Positions 10,822 to 22,443 of a stretch of 64,000 bases of DNA are shown here, piece after piece. Numbering within the stretch: the first letter of the stretch is position 1; each line of letters opens with the position of its first letter. The stretch spans positions 3,102,501-3,166,500 of the forward strand of contig OZ018411.1 of assembly GCA_963969595.1 (NCBI GenBank), in the 5' to 3' direction. The notes under the pieces were generated by a model. That model searched no databases, had not been told where the DNA came from, and saw nothing but the letters and a program-made list of their open reading frames with translations. Both the position numbers and the translations under genes were made by a program. Source of the DNA: Neckera pumila (lineage: Eukaryota > Streptophyta > Bryopsida > Hypnales > Neckeraceae).

Positions 10822-11991
10822 ATGAACTTATGGAAATAAGGGTGACAATGGTACTACTTTCTAGGTTTAGTTTGATTTTAGTTTGATTCTTGAATTGGAT
10901 GGTTAGTGTTTTGATAGATTGGTTGATTGACATTTACAGACTAGTCTAATAATTTAAAAATTAAACTTTAAATTCAAAATTTAATCTATTTCAAGTACAA
11001 GAATATAATATCCATTTTATCCATTTTACAAACTGACTAGGCAATCAATCTAATTCTTGATCTGTGTAGTTGGGCATTCAATAATTCAAACCTATAAAAT
11101 ACATTACACATTGTATATACAATTACTAATATAATCTATAGTATCTATAACTTCTAAATTAAATTCCTATTATGAAATTGTATGAAATATTTTTTTGTCT
11201 TTTGGCAATAGAAAATGTATTTCATGGCATATTGCTCACAAATACTCAAACAAGAATTATCAACAAGAAAAATAGCAAATAATGCAAATCAATATTTTAT
11301 AGGCTATATTCTTAGGACTCTGCTCCACATATGTTCTCCAAAAGTGGTTTTGGATATGAGCTTATATAAATCCAACTAACCTACATTATGTCAAAGGATG
11401 CAAGATGCAAATAAATTAAAGTTTGTGTCTTAATTTTTTTTGGATGCAACTCTATAAAGCTTTAAAAGCACCTTCAACACTTGACTTTAGAAATTCACAA
11501 TAATCACTTAAAATTTTCTTTTTTAGGAATTTAATTCTTTTTATATTAATAATTTCTACTTTTCAATAAATAAAAAATAAACTCAAATAAATTTTGTGAT
11601 CAAATATGAGAATCAATTACAATGATGGTTTTAGAATAATCCAATTATTATTGTTTTGTACATTACTTTTGATCCCCTCTATTTGTAAAATAAATATTTA
11701 CCTCTTCATTGTTTTGTAATCTAGCTTTTTTAATTATATAGTCCTTGCACAAGGAAAGAGAAAACTTTGCCTTCCCTTCATGCTTTACTTCAAAGCACCT
11801 CATGATTTGTATTCTAGGTGATGCACATAGTGCCTTAGGGTGATGCTGTGTTTCAAAACTTCTCATTAATCAAAAGTAATGCTTGAGATTTTGGCAAACA
11901 ACCACCTTTCATGACCAATTTAAGTAAAGAATATACTATGACAAAGATATAAGCAAGAATGTGCAAAAATAAAAATAAAAGAACTGGGCAT
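10822..11991. other. AT-rich intergenic, nothing recognised
   Basis: Very AT-rich text with many stops in all frames. No repeat boundary, RNA gene or coding potential that I can support. Confidence 0.45.
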
Positions 11992-12330
11992 ACATTAGAA
12001 AAAATGTGAGCCCTCCGGAGGGATGCTCCGGAGTGACAAACCAAGCTATTAAAAAGCTTAGTTTGTCACTCAGCTAACTGCTGCGGTGAGCAATTAGCTT
12101 TTGCGATTTTTATTTTTATTTTTAATAATTTTTTTAAGATTTAAAAAATAAAAAATAAAAAAAATTAATTTTTTTTCACTTGTAAATTTCGGTTCTGCGC
12201 CACTGTCGCTGCAATTTTGACAGGGCGGAAATAGGGGAAAAACAAATTTTTGAGCAGAAAAAAGTAAATTTCAGGGTACCTCAGAGGGCTGTGGAGTAGC
12301 CCTCCAAAGGCATGAAATTTTCTCTAATGA
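11992..12330. mobile_element. Short TIR element, GGAGGGC-type family (~339 bp)
   Basis: The left end is CATTAGAAAAAATGTGAGCC and the right end is the inverted counterpart ATGAAATTTTCTCTAATG, each next to a CCCTCC-AAGG or CCCTCCGG phrase. A further inverted pair around AGTTTGTCACTC / GAGTGACAAACC lies inside. It resembles the elements at 34012, 36822 and 58405. Non-coding and MITE-like. A target-site duplication is not clear. Confidence 0.7.
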
Positions 12331-12770
12331 AAATGTCACTTGAGGTTAGATTGGCATCGATGATGAACTATGCTAAATGCATCTACAATTGGCACTAATA
12401 ATTGAGCATACTTATATAATAAAAATAAATTATTTTTGTGAATCTTATTGGCAAGTGCAATATGAATACAATACACTTCAGCATGCATTATTTGGACATT
12501 GTATGAATAAGTTATGAAATTTCAATATTAATATTGTCTGTACGTGTACCAAAAATTAATACTATACTCAAGATTGTATTTTGATTGTTTACATCTTTTG
12601 TCACCAATATCTAGGTTCTAGTGTCGCTTTTTGGTCCAAGTACAAATGTCAAAATTTGGACAGTGATGATTATAGTTGTACATACCTTACCATACACAAT
12701 CCAATTGAGGTAAATCTTGATTTTGGTTGTTGGAGAGGTAAAATACTATTTCAACATTGTTTACAAGGTG
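12331..12770. other. Intergenic, nothing recognised
   Basis: AT-rich. A 66-codon frame at 12581-12781 shows no family resemblance and runs into the next element, so I regard it as chance. Confidence 0.45.
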
Positions 12771-13197
12771 TTAGACCCTAAATCCCCAAAGTCCCCTTAG
12801 GGGACACTTGGGATTTTGGGCAAGCTCGTGTGACCTGAAATCTTGACCTAGTTTTTTGAATTTTTTTTTTGAAGATAGGGAATCACATTAGCTTTCTAAA
12901 AATATAATTTTTTTTTCAATCAATGCTCAAAAACAAAAGTTATACCACCCGAAGTCAAAAAAGCAGTTCGTCGGGCAGAAAAAAAAAACTGTAAAAAATT
13001 GAAATTTGTTTTTTCATTATTTTTCTCAAAGATCATATTTTTGTCTACATTTGAAGCTTTGATTCATTCTATTTGGACTCAATATGAGAAAATTAAGGAC
13101 AATCTTATTTTTCGGGCAATCTAAGCATCTTCAAAAAATATATATATACAATTCAATTTTGAATGCAATTTTCAAATTTTCAAAATTTTCAAATTTT
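12771..13197 (+). mobile_element. TTAA-TIR element, type C, left half only
   Basis: It begins with a diverged terminus (TTAGACCCTAAATCCCC) followed by AAAGTCCCCTTAGGGGACAC, and parallels the first ~425 bases of the copy at 13286. It stops abruptly at the junction with the 95-base segment described next. Confidence 0.75.
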
Positions 13198-13290
13198 TTT
13201 TTTCAATTTCACTAAATGTAACATTGCCCAATGATTCCAAAAAGACACCTTAATGACTTAGCTTTGGAAACATTGTGATCTCTTATCTCT
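13198..13290. repeat. ~93-base segment shared (inverted) with 51247-51338
   Basis: The stretch from CAATTTCACTAAATG through GATCTCTTATC is present at 51247-51338 as its reverse complement with only a few differences. There it also abuts the same end of a type C element. Outside this segment the two loci differ. Confidence 0.8.
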
Positions 13291-14204
13291 TAATGGACCA
13301 AAGTCCCCTTAAGGGACACTTGGGATTTTGGGCAGGCTTGTACAACCTGAAATTTTGACTTGATTTTTTGAAGCTTTTTTGAAGATAGAAAATCACATTA
13401 GCTTTCTAAAAATAATTTTCTTTTTCAATTGATTCCTGGGAGCAAAAGTTATGCCACCAGAAACCAAGAAAGCAATTTGCCTGGCAGAAAAAAAAAACTT
13501 GAAAAAACTGGATTTAAAAAAATAAAAATAAAATCTCAAAGATCATGTTCTTGTCTAATTTTGAAGCTTTGATTCATTCTATTTGGATTCAGATTAAGAA
13601 AGTTATTGACAATCTTGTTTTTTGGGCAAACTAAGCATTTTTTTTATTTTAAACTTCTAGAATTCATTTTTGAATGCAATTTCAAATTTTTTCATTTTGT
13701 TTTTGACAAGGTTAAGTTTGTTTGCAAGAACTATCCCACTGTTGGGATTATGGTGTTTTAATTCCACCTAAGAGCTATTAACGATTTAGTGTTTAGTTCA
13801 ATTTTGGACCTACTTCTACTTAACAATTTTTTATATGTGAAAATCAAATTTTGACATTCTAAATTTTTTTTCCCCGACTCTCAACTCTATGTTCAACATA
13901 AAAAATTTTAACTTTATGGTGTGTAGGGCAAAAAAAATCCATAAATGGCCGTCAAACTCATCTGAAATTGCAGGCCACAGTTCAAAAGAACTTCTTTTTC
14001 CAACTTCAAATGCTAATATCTTCCAATCCATGCTGGCAAACTTCATGAAATTTTTACCACTTGATCTAAGACAAGTGAAGTACAAGATCTTACAGTTAGA
14101 TTCTAAAAACAAAGTTTTTATTTATTTAGGGAAGTGGTCACAGTAGAAATGACAATTTTTAGTGGTTTCGGATCCAGAAAATGCCTTGGGGATTTAGGGG
14201 TTAA
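13286..14204 (+). mobile_element. TTAA-TIR element, type C, full length
   Basis: The left end is diverged (TCTTAATGGACCAAAGTCCCC) and the right end is GATTTAGGGGTTAA at 14204. It aligns with 50362-51254 in reverse, and its internal block at 13550-13640 matches the reverse of the type A block. A pair of overlapping frames near 13831-14146 is not maintained in other copies. The right flank continues directly into GGTAG. Confidence 0.8.
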
Positions 14205-14408
14205 GGTAGCAAGTCCATGAAGCAACCAAACTCTAAAGGCATGTCTCTAATAGCAAGTTACATATCACTTTTTGCAATGTACCATTTGCATTTGTCAATG
14301 TACCAACACTGATCATATTAGAGGTCTTAGAGGCTTTTTGAGCCGTATGTGATTCCAACTTCAAAATACATAATTAATTTCACAAAGTTTTAAATAATAT
14401 GATATGAC
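14205..14408. other. Short spacer between elements
   Basis: No gene. It begins GGTAGC directly after a TTAA, as two other type A/C right flanks do (16193 and 38667). Confidence 0.4.
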
Positions 14409-15053
14409 TTAACCCCCTAAATGCCCAAGGCCTGTTTTGGGCTTTCTAGAATTTGCTCTGAATTGAACAAAATGCCAAAATTTTGATAAGTTGTATCAAT
14501 TTTTTTTAATCGTAACCGTACAAATTCAAACTAGACATGTTAGAGATCTCATAGGAAAAGAAAACACAACAATATCACTTATGGACTGAAAGATTATAAT
14601 GTTTGACCATGAGGGTGCTAAAACTGCAAAAATCTTTCAACCTTCTTTACACAAATGAAGTCTAAAAAGTTGGTGACCAAAAAAATATGAGGTTAAAAGG
14701 CCTAACTTATACAACCGCAAGCAATATATGGCTTCTTAAAATCTATTCTACAATTTTTTTAAATGAATTTTGAATGTGATTTTTTCTCCAAGATCTAGTG
14801 TATTTGAGGCTCATTTCCAAGAGCTCTCAACACTACGGGAAGTCAAGATTGCAATGGGTACCCTTGTACAAAAACTTGAATAGAAAAATCACTATCATTT
14901 ATTTTCAAGATTGGATTTTTTGGTGCTAAAACTAGACTTCAAGAAAAAATTTCAAAAAGTATAAACTACTAAAAATAGCAATTTGGTCAGGTTTTGTTTA
15001 ACTTCCAAGTTTTGCAAACACCAAATTTGGGTGCCTTGGGCATTTAGGGGTAA
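14409..15053 (+). mobile_element. TTAA-TIR element, type D (~645 bp)
   Basis: The ends are TTAACCCCCTAAATGCCCAA and CTTGGGCATTTAGGGGTAA. The last copy of TTAA has lost a T. The TIR is related to, but distinct from, types A-C (ATGCCCAAGG instead of AGGACCAAGG). The left part matches the fragment at 3038. No coding frame. Confidence 0.75.
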
Positions 15054-15606
15054 ATGTCAATCCCATTTCTCTTTCAAGAAAAATTTGACTGAAAAATAGT
15101 TTTCAAGAAGTCGGTCACTGAGCTCCCCCAAATTGTAAATCAGCTGGTAAAATGGTCACACTTTATGGACCTTGTAAGGTAACTAAGTTACACCTAAAGC
15201 CAACCGTGTTCTAATTGCAACCCCTATCTAGGAAGGACTGACATGTTGCTTGAAGTATGTTTACTGTCAATGATGAGTTAGGTAGGCTTAAATGGTCGCT
15301 TTAAGAGCATACTACCTTACTCTCAGTCTGTCTGTGGGCACGATTGTCTGGTTACCAACCATCATGTTCCAAAGATTGTGGCATGACTAACATTTTTTGA
15401 GAAGTAAAAAAAAGGCCCATTCAATTCATAAGTTTGAATAAATAACAAAGAGCAGAAGGAGGGAGCAGCATGACCGACATTTCCAAAACTGAACACCAAC
15501 TTTAGTTAAAAGTTTATTGTTTATTGCTTATTGTATACCTGTCTTTTGAGAGGATAGTTTTATAGTGAGACAGTGTCACAATGCACCCAAAATCCAATAC
15601 TTTTTG
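15054..15606. other. Intergenic with one dispersed motif
   Basis: No gene. The stretch near 15287-15318 (AATGGTCGCTTTAAGAGC then ACTACCTTAC) is the reverse complement of 18942-18973 with few changes, marking a dispersed repeat end. Confidence 0.45.
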
Positions 15607-16193
15607 TTAACCCCTAAAGTCCCAAGGCCATTTTTCAGTCAAAAATCACTCAAAACTGCTACTTTTGTTGCGTTCATCTGAAAGATGAGAAAAAATATTT
15701 CTTTTTAGAAAATAACCGTAGGATCTTATACTACACTTTTTACAGATCATGTAGAAAAAATTTTGTGATGTTTGACCGTACGGATTGAAAGATATCAGCA
15801 TTCAAAGTGAAAGAAAAAGTTTTTTTCAAGAAGATGCTCTCATTGCCCGAAAAACAAGATTGTCCATAACTTTCTCATAAAAAGTCCAAATGAAATGAAT
15901 CAAAGCTTCCCAAATAGGCAAAAATATAATCTATAAGGAAAAAAAATTAAAAAAATTAAATTAAATTTTTTGCAAAATTTTTTTGCTGCCCCTTCTCGCC
16001 TGTTTTGAGCTTATTTGGGCATAACTTTTGCTCCCAAGCACCAATTGAAATAAAAATTACATTCCCCAAAAGCTACTAAGTTTTTCTATCTTATGGGAAA
16101 GTTTCAGAAAGTTTCATTAAAAATTGAGCTCATAGGAACCTGCCCAAAATCCATTTTGTCCCCCGTAGGGACAATGGGACTTTAGGGGTTAAG
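15607..16193 (+). mobile_element. TTAA-TIR element, type A, internally deleted (~587 bp)
   Basis: Both termini are present (TTAACCCCTAAAGTCCCAAG and GACTTTAGGGGTTAA). Compared with 22444 and 52208, roughly 330 internal bases are missing. The text jumps from the block ending in a run of T after AAGTGAAAGAAAAAG (about 15815) directly to TTTCAAGAAGATGCTC. It is a typical non-autonomous derivative. Confidence 0.82.
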
Positions 16194-16635
16194 GTAGACG
16201 AGCCCATTGTGGTCAGATGACCCATAGTGGACACCTAATGACCCCATGACAGTTTTTTTGGCCACAATCAATGTCTAACCTGACACCAATGGAGTGATTA
16301 GTGACCTCATTAGGAACACCTGCTTTTTCAGTGTAAATCATTGTAGGAAGTGGCTTTTTATGGCCTTCTACATTAGAAATTCTTGTGACCACTTTAGGTG
16401 GTTAAGAAGAGCATATTGGATACACTTTTTGTTGGTTATGGGGTAGTCTACTGACTCTTTTGGACAGATCACTTCAGAAATTCAGAACTAACTCACACTT
16501 GGTCCAAAAAATATAATTTCAAATGTCCTCACTCTCTCTCACACTTGTCTTTGCATGGAAAAACATTTGAAAATTTTTAGCAACGACATGAGGGTAGACT
16601 CCTAATTTTGACCACAATGGGCTGGTTTACCTTAT
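16190..16635. mobile_element. TIR element with TAAGGTA termini (~446 bp)
   Basis: The left end is TAAGGTAGACGAGCCCATTG and the right end is its inverse, with CACAATGGGCTGGTTTACCT before TA. The inverted match is about 25 bases. It overlaps the closing TTAA of the preceding type A element, so the two elements are nested or directly abutting. The interior has no open frame; the superfamily is unknown. Confidence 0.7.
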
Positions 16636-17100
16636 TTCTCCGGTAACCCCCCCAATTTTTTTAAAATTAATTTTAAAATTTTAAAATTTTCATACCCTCC
16701 CCCTCCCCCTCCCCCCTGCCCTCTTGTAATTTTCAGAAAGGAATGCAATTGACAAACAATATGGGACAAACAACATCCCATATCTTGTACCCATATCCAT
16801 ATTTGTATCCAATATTATACCGTATTTGTATCTGTATTCACATTCAATATTTATGGTGTATTTGTATACACTATTGTATCCATACCTAGTATTCATTTTG
16901 GTATCCATATCCGTATTGATATTTGGATGGCTTAAGTTAAATTTGACAAAATCAATGGCTTGTGATTTTCTGAGAAATCAACGGCGATTTCGAAGGTAAA
17001 CATTTTTAAAAAACAAATAATCAGCTACCTTTAAATTTTTTGAGAAGGGGGGGCAACTACCGGTAATACAAACCAGGGGTGCCAACTTTTCAGGAGATAG
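16636..17100. other. Intergenic with C-rich tract and degenerate TATCCATATTTG repeats
   Basis: 16696-16715 is almost pure C/T (repeated CCCTCC). From about 16776 to 16925 the sequence repeats variants of CATATCCATATTTGTATCC, a decayed minisatellite that produces a spurious Tyr/Asn/Met-rich frame on the minus strand. No gene. Confidence 0.55.
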
Positions 17101-18033
17101 TTAACCCCTAAAGGACCAACATGCGTTTTTTGGCAACATAGAAATTTTGGGCAGGTACATGTGATTGGAGATTTGCATATTTTGGGCTGAAACTTTTATA
17201 GAAGGTGGGGACGAGGAATATCTTTCATATGCACCAAATTTCATGACATTTGGAAATACGAGTAAAAAGTGATGGCCTAATATGTTACTTTTTTTTGTAA
17301 CCGGGCAATTCGAGCAGATAAAAAAAAATCACTTTTTTCAAAAATAAAAATTTGAAATTGGTTTATTAGATTTATATATATGTGGAAAGCTTTGAATCAT
17401 TCCATTTTGATTAATGAGTGAAACGTTATAAGGATTTTTAGTTTGCGGACAGTTATGGATTGTCTACTCTAAAATAAACTTTGAAGTTGTTTATTTCACT
17501 CAATTTTTAATATTTTTCAAAAAAAATAAAATTGCAGGATGTGGATTGTTTATTACAACATTGCAACCACTGGGATTGGCATTTTTCAATTCCATAATTA
17601 ACTTCTTAACAATTTAGTGTTTTGAACCATTCTCTACTTCTTTCTACTTACTATTTTTTTCCTATATGTTGTACAATTTCAACTCATCTAAAAATTTTCA
17701 AGCGTGTAGCCAACTTGCTCTGAAGAATGAATCCAAAGAAGCACAACCATTTAAGAATTATTTTCATAATAATCTGACCTTGTGAAGTGCAGCTGCCCGA
17801 TTTTTTGTAGGGCCAAAAAAAGGACTTTTGCCACTTCAAACGTTAATAAATTCTAATTTACACGATGGAGATTTCTGAAATTTTTTCCACACATTTCCAA
17901 ACCAAAGTACTACAAGATCCTACGGTTACATGTGTCCAAAAATGATATTTTTCAAAAATTTGGTACTTGTACTAGAAATGGCAGTTTTGGAGCATTTTTG
18001 GTGAGAACATAGTCAAGGAACTTTAGGGGTTAA
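17101..18033 (+). mobile_element. TTAA-TIR element, type B, full length (~933 bp)
   Basis: It starts TTAACCCCTAAAGGACC at 17101 and ends ACTTTAGGGGTTAA at 18033. It is alignable throughout with 9894-10821. The flanks show no duplication beyond TTAA (left GGAGATAG, right AAGAAAAC). No open frame of any length, which confirms that the short frames in the 9894 copy are not conserved. Confidence 0.9.
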
Positions 18034-18702
18034 AAGAAAACAATCCAAAATTTTCAGACTTCAAGCAAGCTAAAAAGTATGTTCGTTCTTGGTATTAGGG
18101 GTGACGTTTGCAATGTGAATCCGGTCCAAAAGTAGGTCTAAATTTGTTCCTAAGACCTTCAAGAACAACACTCTTTTAATACCAAGTGTGAATATATTCT
18201 AAGGAGTAATTATCAATTACAACCCTACAAAATTTTGACTTCAGTGGATTGATTTACTCACTTTTACAGAAAAAAACCCGGCCGGGTATGCCAATCAGGA
18301 TGATTCCAGACATGTATGATCGCGGTATGTAACCGTTACTCCCGAGTTCACGCAGGCCCTTTCCTTTCCTTCCTTTTATGCATCAGATCGCACCACAAAG
18401 TGCTGCACAAAATGCTTACTTACATACATACTCATCATCAACTGAAGAAGTTGCGGACCTTCGAAAAAAGGAAAAAAAAAAAGCTCCCGTTGTAACATAC
18501 CACGTAGGCTTTGTGGCCGAGAACGTGACCGGTGTGGTGTGAGGGAGGCAATTATAACTTCAGGCCGGCCGCCGGTGGTTGTCGTCATCGAATAAGGAAT
18601 GAAAATAATCATCCGTCATGCAGGAATGATCTTTTGCCACACAAGGCAGTGAAAAAGAGCAGGGGCGGGCAAGGCGGGTGGGGTGGGTGTATGGGTACGC
18701 GT
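18034..18702. other. Intergenic, no gene recognised
   Basis: No coding frame with family resemblance. A pyrimidine/purine-biased and locally GC-rich stretch leads into the duplicated segment at 18703. Confidence 0.4.
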
Positions 18703-18940
18703 ACGCGGCGGGGGCATGGGGGTTTCCGGACTTGGCTGGTTTCCTATTCACTCATTACCCTTTGAGATTCTTTGCTTGGGAAGTCGCGAAAGCCAAGAGT
18801 AGTTTGAGTACCGTACTGAAAAATGGAAGATGGAGAAAAAAGAGAAACAGAAAAAAAACAAAAAAGAAAATGAAACCTCTTTAGTCACCTGAGCTGCCCT
18901 GACCTCTCTTCAGTTCAGTTAGTCTCAGGACATGAATACT
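18703..18940 (+). repeat. Direct repeat copy 1 (with 19672-19879)
   Basis: It starts ACGCGGCGGGGGCATGGG and ends CTCAGGACATGAATA. Copy 2 lies about 970 bases downstream in the same orientation with moderate divergence and small deletions. Shared phrases include ACTCATTACCCTTTG and TTGCTTGGGAAGTCGCGAAA. No coding potential is evident. Confidence 0.75.
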
Positions 18941-19065
18941 GTAAGGTAGGATGTTCTAAAAGCGACCATTTAAGGGCTGGTCCACCTTTTTTGTATGTTT
19001 GCATGAATAGAAATATTTTTCACTTGTTTTTCAGAGAAAGAAAAATGGATGAAGAACGTAACACA

Positions 19066-19462
19066 AGTGGTTTCATAGTTTTTGAAGTATTTTTGAATTA
19101 GTTATGAATTTCCTAAGATTTCTGTTGTAGGTACCTATTTGTGACCCTAGGTCTCCCAAAATGCGTCTACTTACAACTTCTAAAGTGATTTGAGGAAATC
19201 AAGGCCAATAATTGGCTCTTGCAATAAAAGATACTTTTGGGGGTGGGGTGGTGGGGGTGGGGTGGGGGGTGGGGCAATCAATGACTAAAGTGGTTTCATG
19301 TTTTTTGAAGCATTCTTGAATTACTTATGAATTTTCAAAATTTTCTGTTGTAGGCACCTATTTATGACCTTAAGTCTCCCAAACCCATCCACTTGCAACT
19401 TCTAAAGTGATTTGAGGAAATCAAGACCAATGATTGGCTCTTGCAATAAAGAATACTTTTTT
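19066..19462 (+). repeat. Tandem pair of ~175-base units with G-rich spacer
   Basis: Units 19066-19240 and 19289-19462 share AGTGGTTTCAT, then TTTCTGTTGTAGG, then CTTCTAAAGTGATTTGAGG and TTGGCTCTTGCAATAAA. The spacer at about 19241-19274 is a run of GGGG tracts separated by T or GT that could form G-quadruplexes. This sits between the two larger direct repeats. Confidence 0.75.
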
Positions 19463-19610
19463 TTTTCTGGATTCAATCAATGTCTGAAGTGGTCCATATA
19501 AGGACCACCTCAAATCCATTCAGTAGCCGATTTTATAGGATTGGGTTTGAAGAAGAAGGTCGGTTTTACAGCAGACTGCCTTATTCATGATCGTTTAGAC
19601 TTCAAAATAG

Positions 19611-19991
19611 TACTCCGTATGAAGTAAGATGTCTTTGAAAATGTATTTTTTTCCGACTATGGGTGGGCCGGACGCGGCGGGGGCATGGGTTTCTGAACCC
19701 AGCTGGTTTCCTACTCACTCATTACCCTTTGTGATTCTTTGCTTGGGAAGTCGCGAAAGGGGAGTAGTTTGAATATTGTACTGAAGAAGAAGAGAAAAAC
19801 AAAAATGAAAAAACAAAAACCTCTTTAGTCACCTGAGCCACCCTGGCCTCTCTTCAGTTTGTCTCAGGACATGAATAGTGGTGGGGATGATCTTAAAAGG
19901 AATGGCAGTGATTTGAATTACAATGAATGTACTGTACTGTACAGTTGCTATTCATGATCGGTTAGACTTCAAAATCCTAACATACGGAGTA
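19611..19991. repeat. Candidate MITE bounded by TACTCCGTATG / CATACGGAGTA
   Basis: A perfect 11-base inverted pair bounds this ~381-base stretch, and just outside or inside each end the phrase TTAGACTTCAAAAT is repeated in direct orientation. TACTCCGTA-type ends occur in plant Stowaway-like MITEs, but the interior overlaps direct repeat copy 2, so the pairing may be coincidental. Confidence 0.3.
19672..19879 (+). repeat. Direct repeat copy 2 (with 18703-18940)
   Basis: This is the downstream copy of the segment described at 18703, with the same order of shared phrases. It lacks about 20-30 bases relative to copy 1. Confidence 0.75.
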
Positions 19992-20630
19992 ACTGGCCCT
20001 TCTCGATGATCACGTTTGGGGATTTCATCACACAACACACACCAGTACGGTGTAGTTTGCATACTAGGTAGGTAGGCAACAGTTGTGAGCCATTATGGGG
20101 GCACCAATTTATTCGCTTTTTTTTCTCTATCAATTGGTTGCCACCGACAAAAATATTCTTGGATGAAAAAAAAAGGATGAAACTAACCAATTTTGTAATG
20201 GAGGTTCATGATAATTTTCATAGAGAGAGATAAACATAGATATATAGATATGTCACTAGTAGAAAGGGTGTCTTAGAATACTAAACTATAGTTTATAGAT
20301 ATGTAGCTATGTAGATAATTGTAGAATGTTTTTTAAATTAAGGGACTTCAAAGTTAATCAATTAAATTAATTTTTTATATTACTTTCATGCATTTTCAAG
20401 TCATTTTCAATGGCTCCATCATTTTGTCCAAAATGTAGCAATTGTGGGACAAAATGTATTTTTCTCTAAAATTTTGAAAGGTGAAATTTGCCATTTAGAT
20501 CAAGTAGGGGGGCGGGGGCGGGGGGGGCTTGCTAAAGTTGTTTGGCACTTTAGTAACTAGACATCACACCCCATTCTTGCATTTTCACTCAGCCATAGGT
20601 GTATGGTTAAGAGTTGGTGGATTGTACTTG
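19992..20630. other. Intergenic with a G-rich tract at 20507-20527
   Basis: No gene. 20507-20527 is nearly pure G with single interruptions. Frames that cross this region show no recognisable domain. Confidence 0.4.
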
Positions 20631-21480
20631 GTATTTGGAATGTAAGAGGGCCTATGTTCCAATAAAGGAACAAATCAAGGAGGTAACTACAAGATAATCC
20701 GAACCTAAGGAACAAGACATATTTGATGATGAAGAAGATGCTGTAGCTGAATCTTAGACCAACAAGTGACAAAGCATCTCAAAAGAAGCTGAAGAAAAAG
20801 AAGACTAATGTCAATGATAAGAAGGGCAAGGAAATTGTAACTTCTTCCAATGGTGATTTATCAAACCCAATGCATTCTAATGTACAAAATGGCTTTTGGG
20901 GTCAATTTCCTCCAAATCCCAAGATGACCTAAATTGAGATCTTTTCTCCATTATAGATCTAAACTGTTGATGCCCTTTGCACTGAAATCCTAGGTGTCCA
21001 AGTCATCAAGCTATTCCTTCAATATTCAATCAAAGAAATTATAGAAATCTTATACAATCAAGAATATGCAAAGTTGCCACAATGCATCTAAATTTGGGAC
21101 TTTGCTAAGAGTCTAAACTCTTTGATTTACAACTACATCAAGACAACGTTGTTGACTTATATCAAAGAAAAGAAAATATTTAATTCTATACTTGAATATA
21201 TGAAAAATTCATACTACATGGACATAAGCATCTGGCCATCCGTGTTTCATTTCATATTAATTTCTCAAGACCAAGTATTCTCCACAATAATGTTTTTAAT
21301 GATGGCCTAGATGATGGGTAGGTGGACTCAATTTTTGAGTTCTCTAAGAAAGGACTTCAAGATGATGGAATAGTGATGTTGTTCCTCCCAAATAATCCAA
21401 TGATTAGAGAAGCAACAGACTTTGAGGCAAAGCTCTATGTGTTTCAAGTGTCTATATGATTGATAGGGCATAAATAAATT
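20631..21480 (+). pseudogene. Decayed coding region, probably transposon-derived
   Basis: I do not recognise a family. Read on the plus strand, protein-like stretches recur between stops. There is an acidic then lysine-rich part near 20710-20830, and later a stretch at about 21256-21460 reading FEFSKKGLQDDGIVMLFLPN and then REATDFEAKLYVFQ. Several in-frame stops interrupt it and no intact domain remains. The pattern suggests an old coding sequence rather than random AT-rich DNA, but the call is weak. Confidence 0.3.
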
Positions 21481-22443
21481 GAGGTTGAAGTCTTGCAAAG
21501 ATAACAACTAAACAATATAAACTATGAACATCATGTTTGAAATTGATTAAATCCATCATACAAATTGAAGGCTAATAAATGAAAGTATTGTCTTATTCTA
21601 CATGGTAGACTAAGCATTTTAGATTGTGCAATATGTCAAGATTGCTTATAAAGATACAACAATGTATTCTTGATTCTTAATCAAAGAAAATTGCTCACAA
21701 AGCAAATTGAACACAAATATTGTTGGTAAATTCTCTTATAGTATTGGTCATAATGTCCAATGGTTTTGGATGCACTAAAATTTGACTATTAGGAATTTCT
21801 CAAGGAATTTAGGATGATTGGTATTATAAGATGCACTTCTATATTGCAGAGTGCCTTATATTAACCATACAATTTTGAGTCCACAGTGGTTATAAGGATT
21901 ACTCTTTTTTTTGCAAGGAAAATTGACCTAAAAGCTGTGGTTCATTGCATTGAGGGCCTACCTAAAGTTTACAAGTAGGGTACTCATATGTTGTTTCACA
22001 CAAATATATTAAATTGGTTTCTAGGAGGGCTTAGTGATCCGAGGACCTTCTAATGAAATTTTCCAAGCTTTTGTGGGCAATGGTCTATGGAATTTTTTTT
22101 TTATATTTACATTCTCAAGCAAGTCTTTGAAATTATAGTTCAACTACAATACTAATCTTACACAATTTTACCATTGCTAAGAGTCAATTGATAAGAATAA
22201 CAAGCCATAGATAACGTGTGAGCTCCAAGTTTGTTATTTGGAACTTGTAAATTTCTTTTTTCTGAAAATTGCAATTTAGAGTAGATAAAAATATACAAAA
22301 AGCCATAAAAAGAGTGTAGAACCCAAATAGGGTTGTGCCATACCCATTATAGTATTTGGTCTAGTTTTGATTTTATACCTAGAACTTTTCCAAAACTCGC
22401 CTAAAACAGAATATAAATTACAGGATAGCAAGATTTGTCGGGT
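21481..22443. other. AT-rich intergenic, nothing recognised
   Basis: No coding, RNA or repeat feature that I can support. It may be the further decayed remainder of the preceding coding remnant. Confidence 0.35.

Noticed and set aside
13831..14146. Overlapping frames of 93 and 85 codons in a type C element
   Set aside because: Antisense overlap inside a non-coding element, and not open in the copy at 50362.
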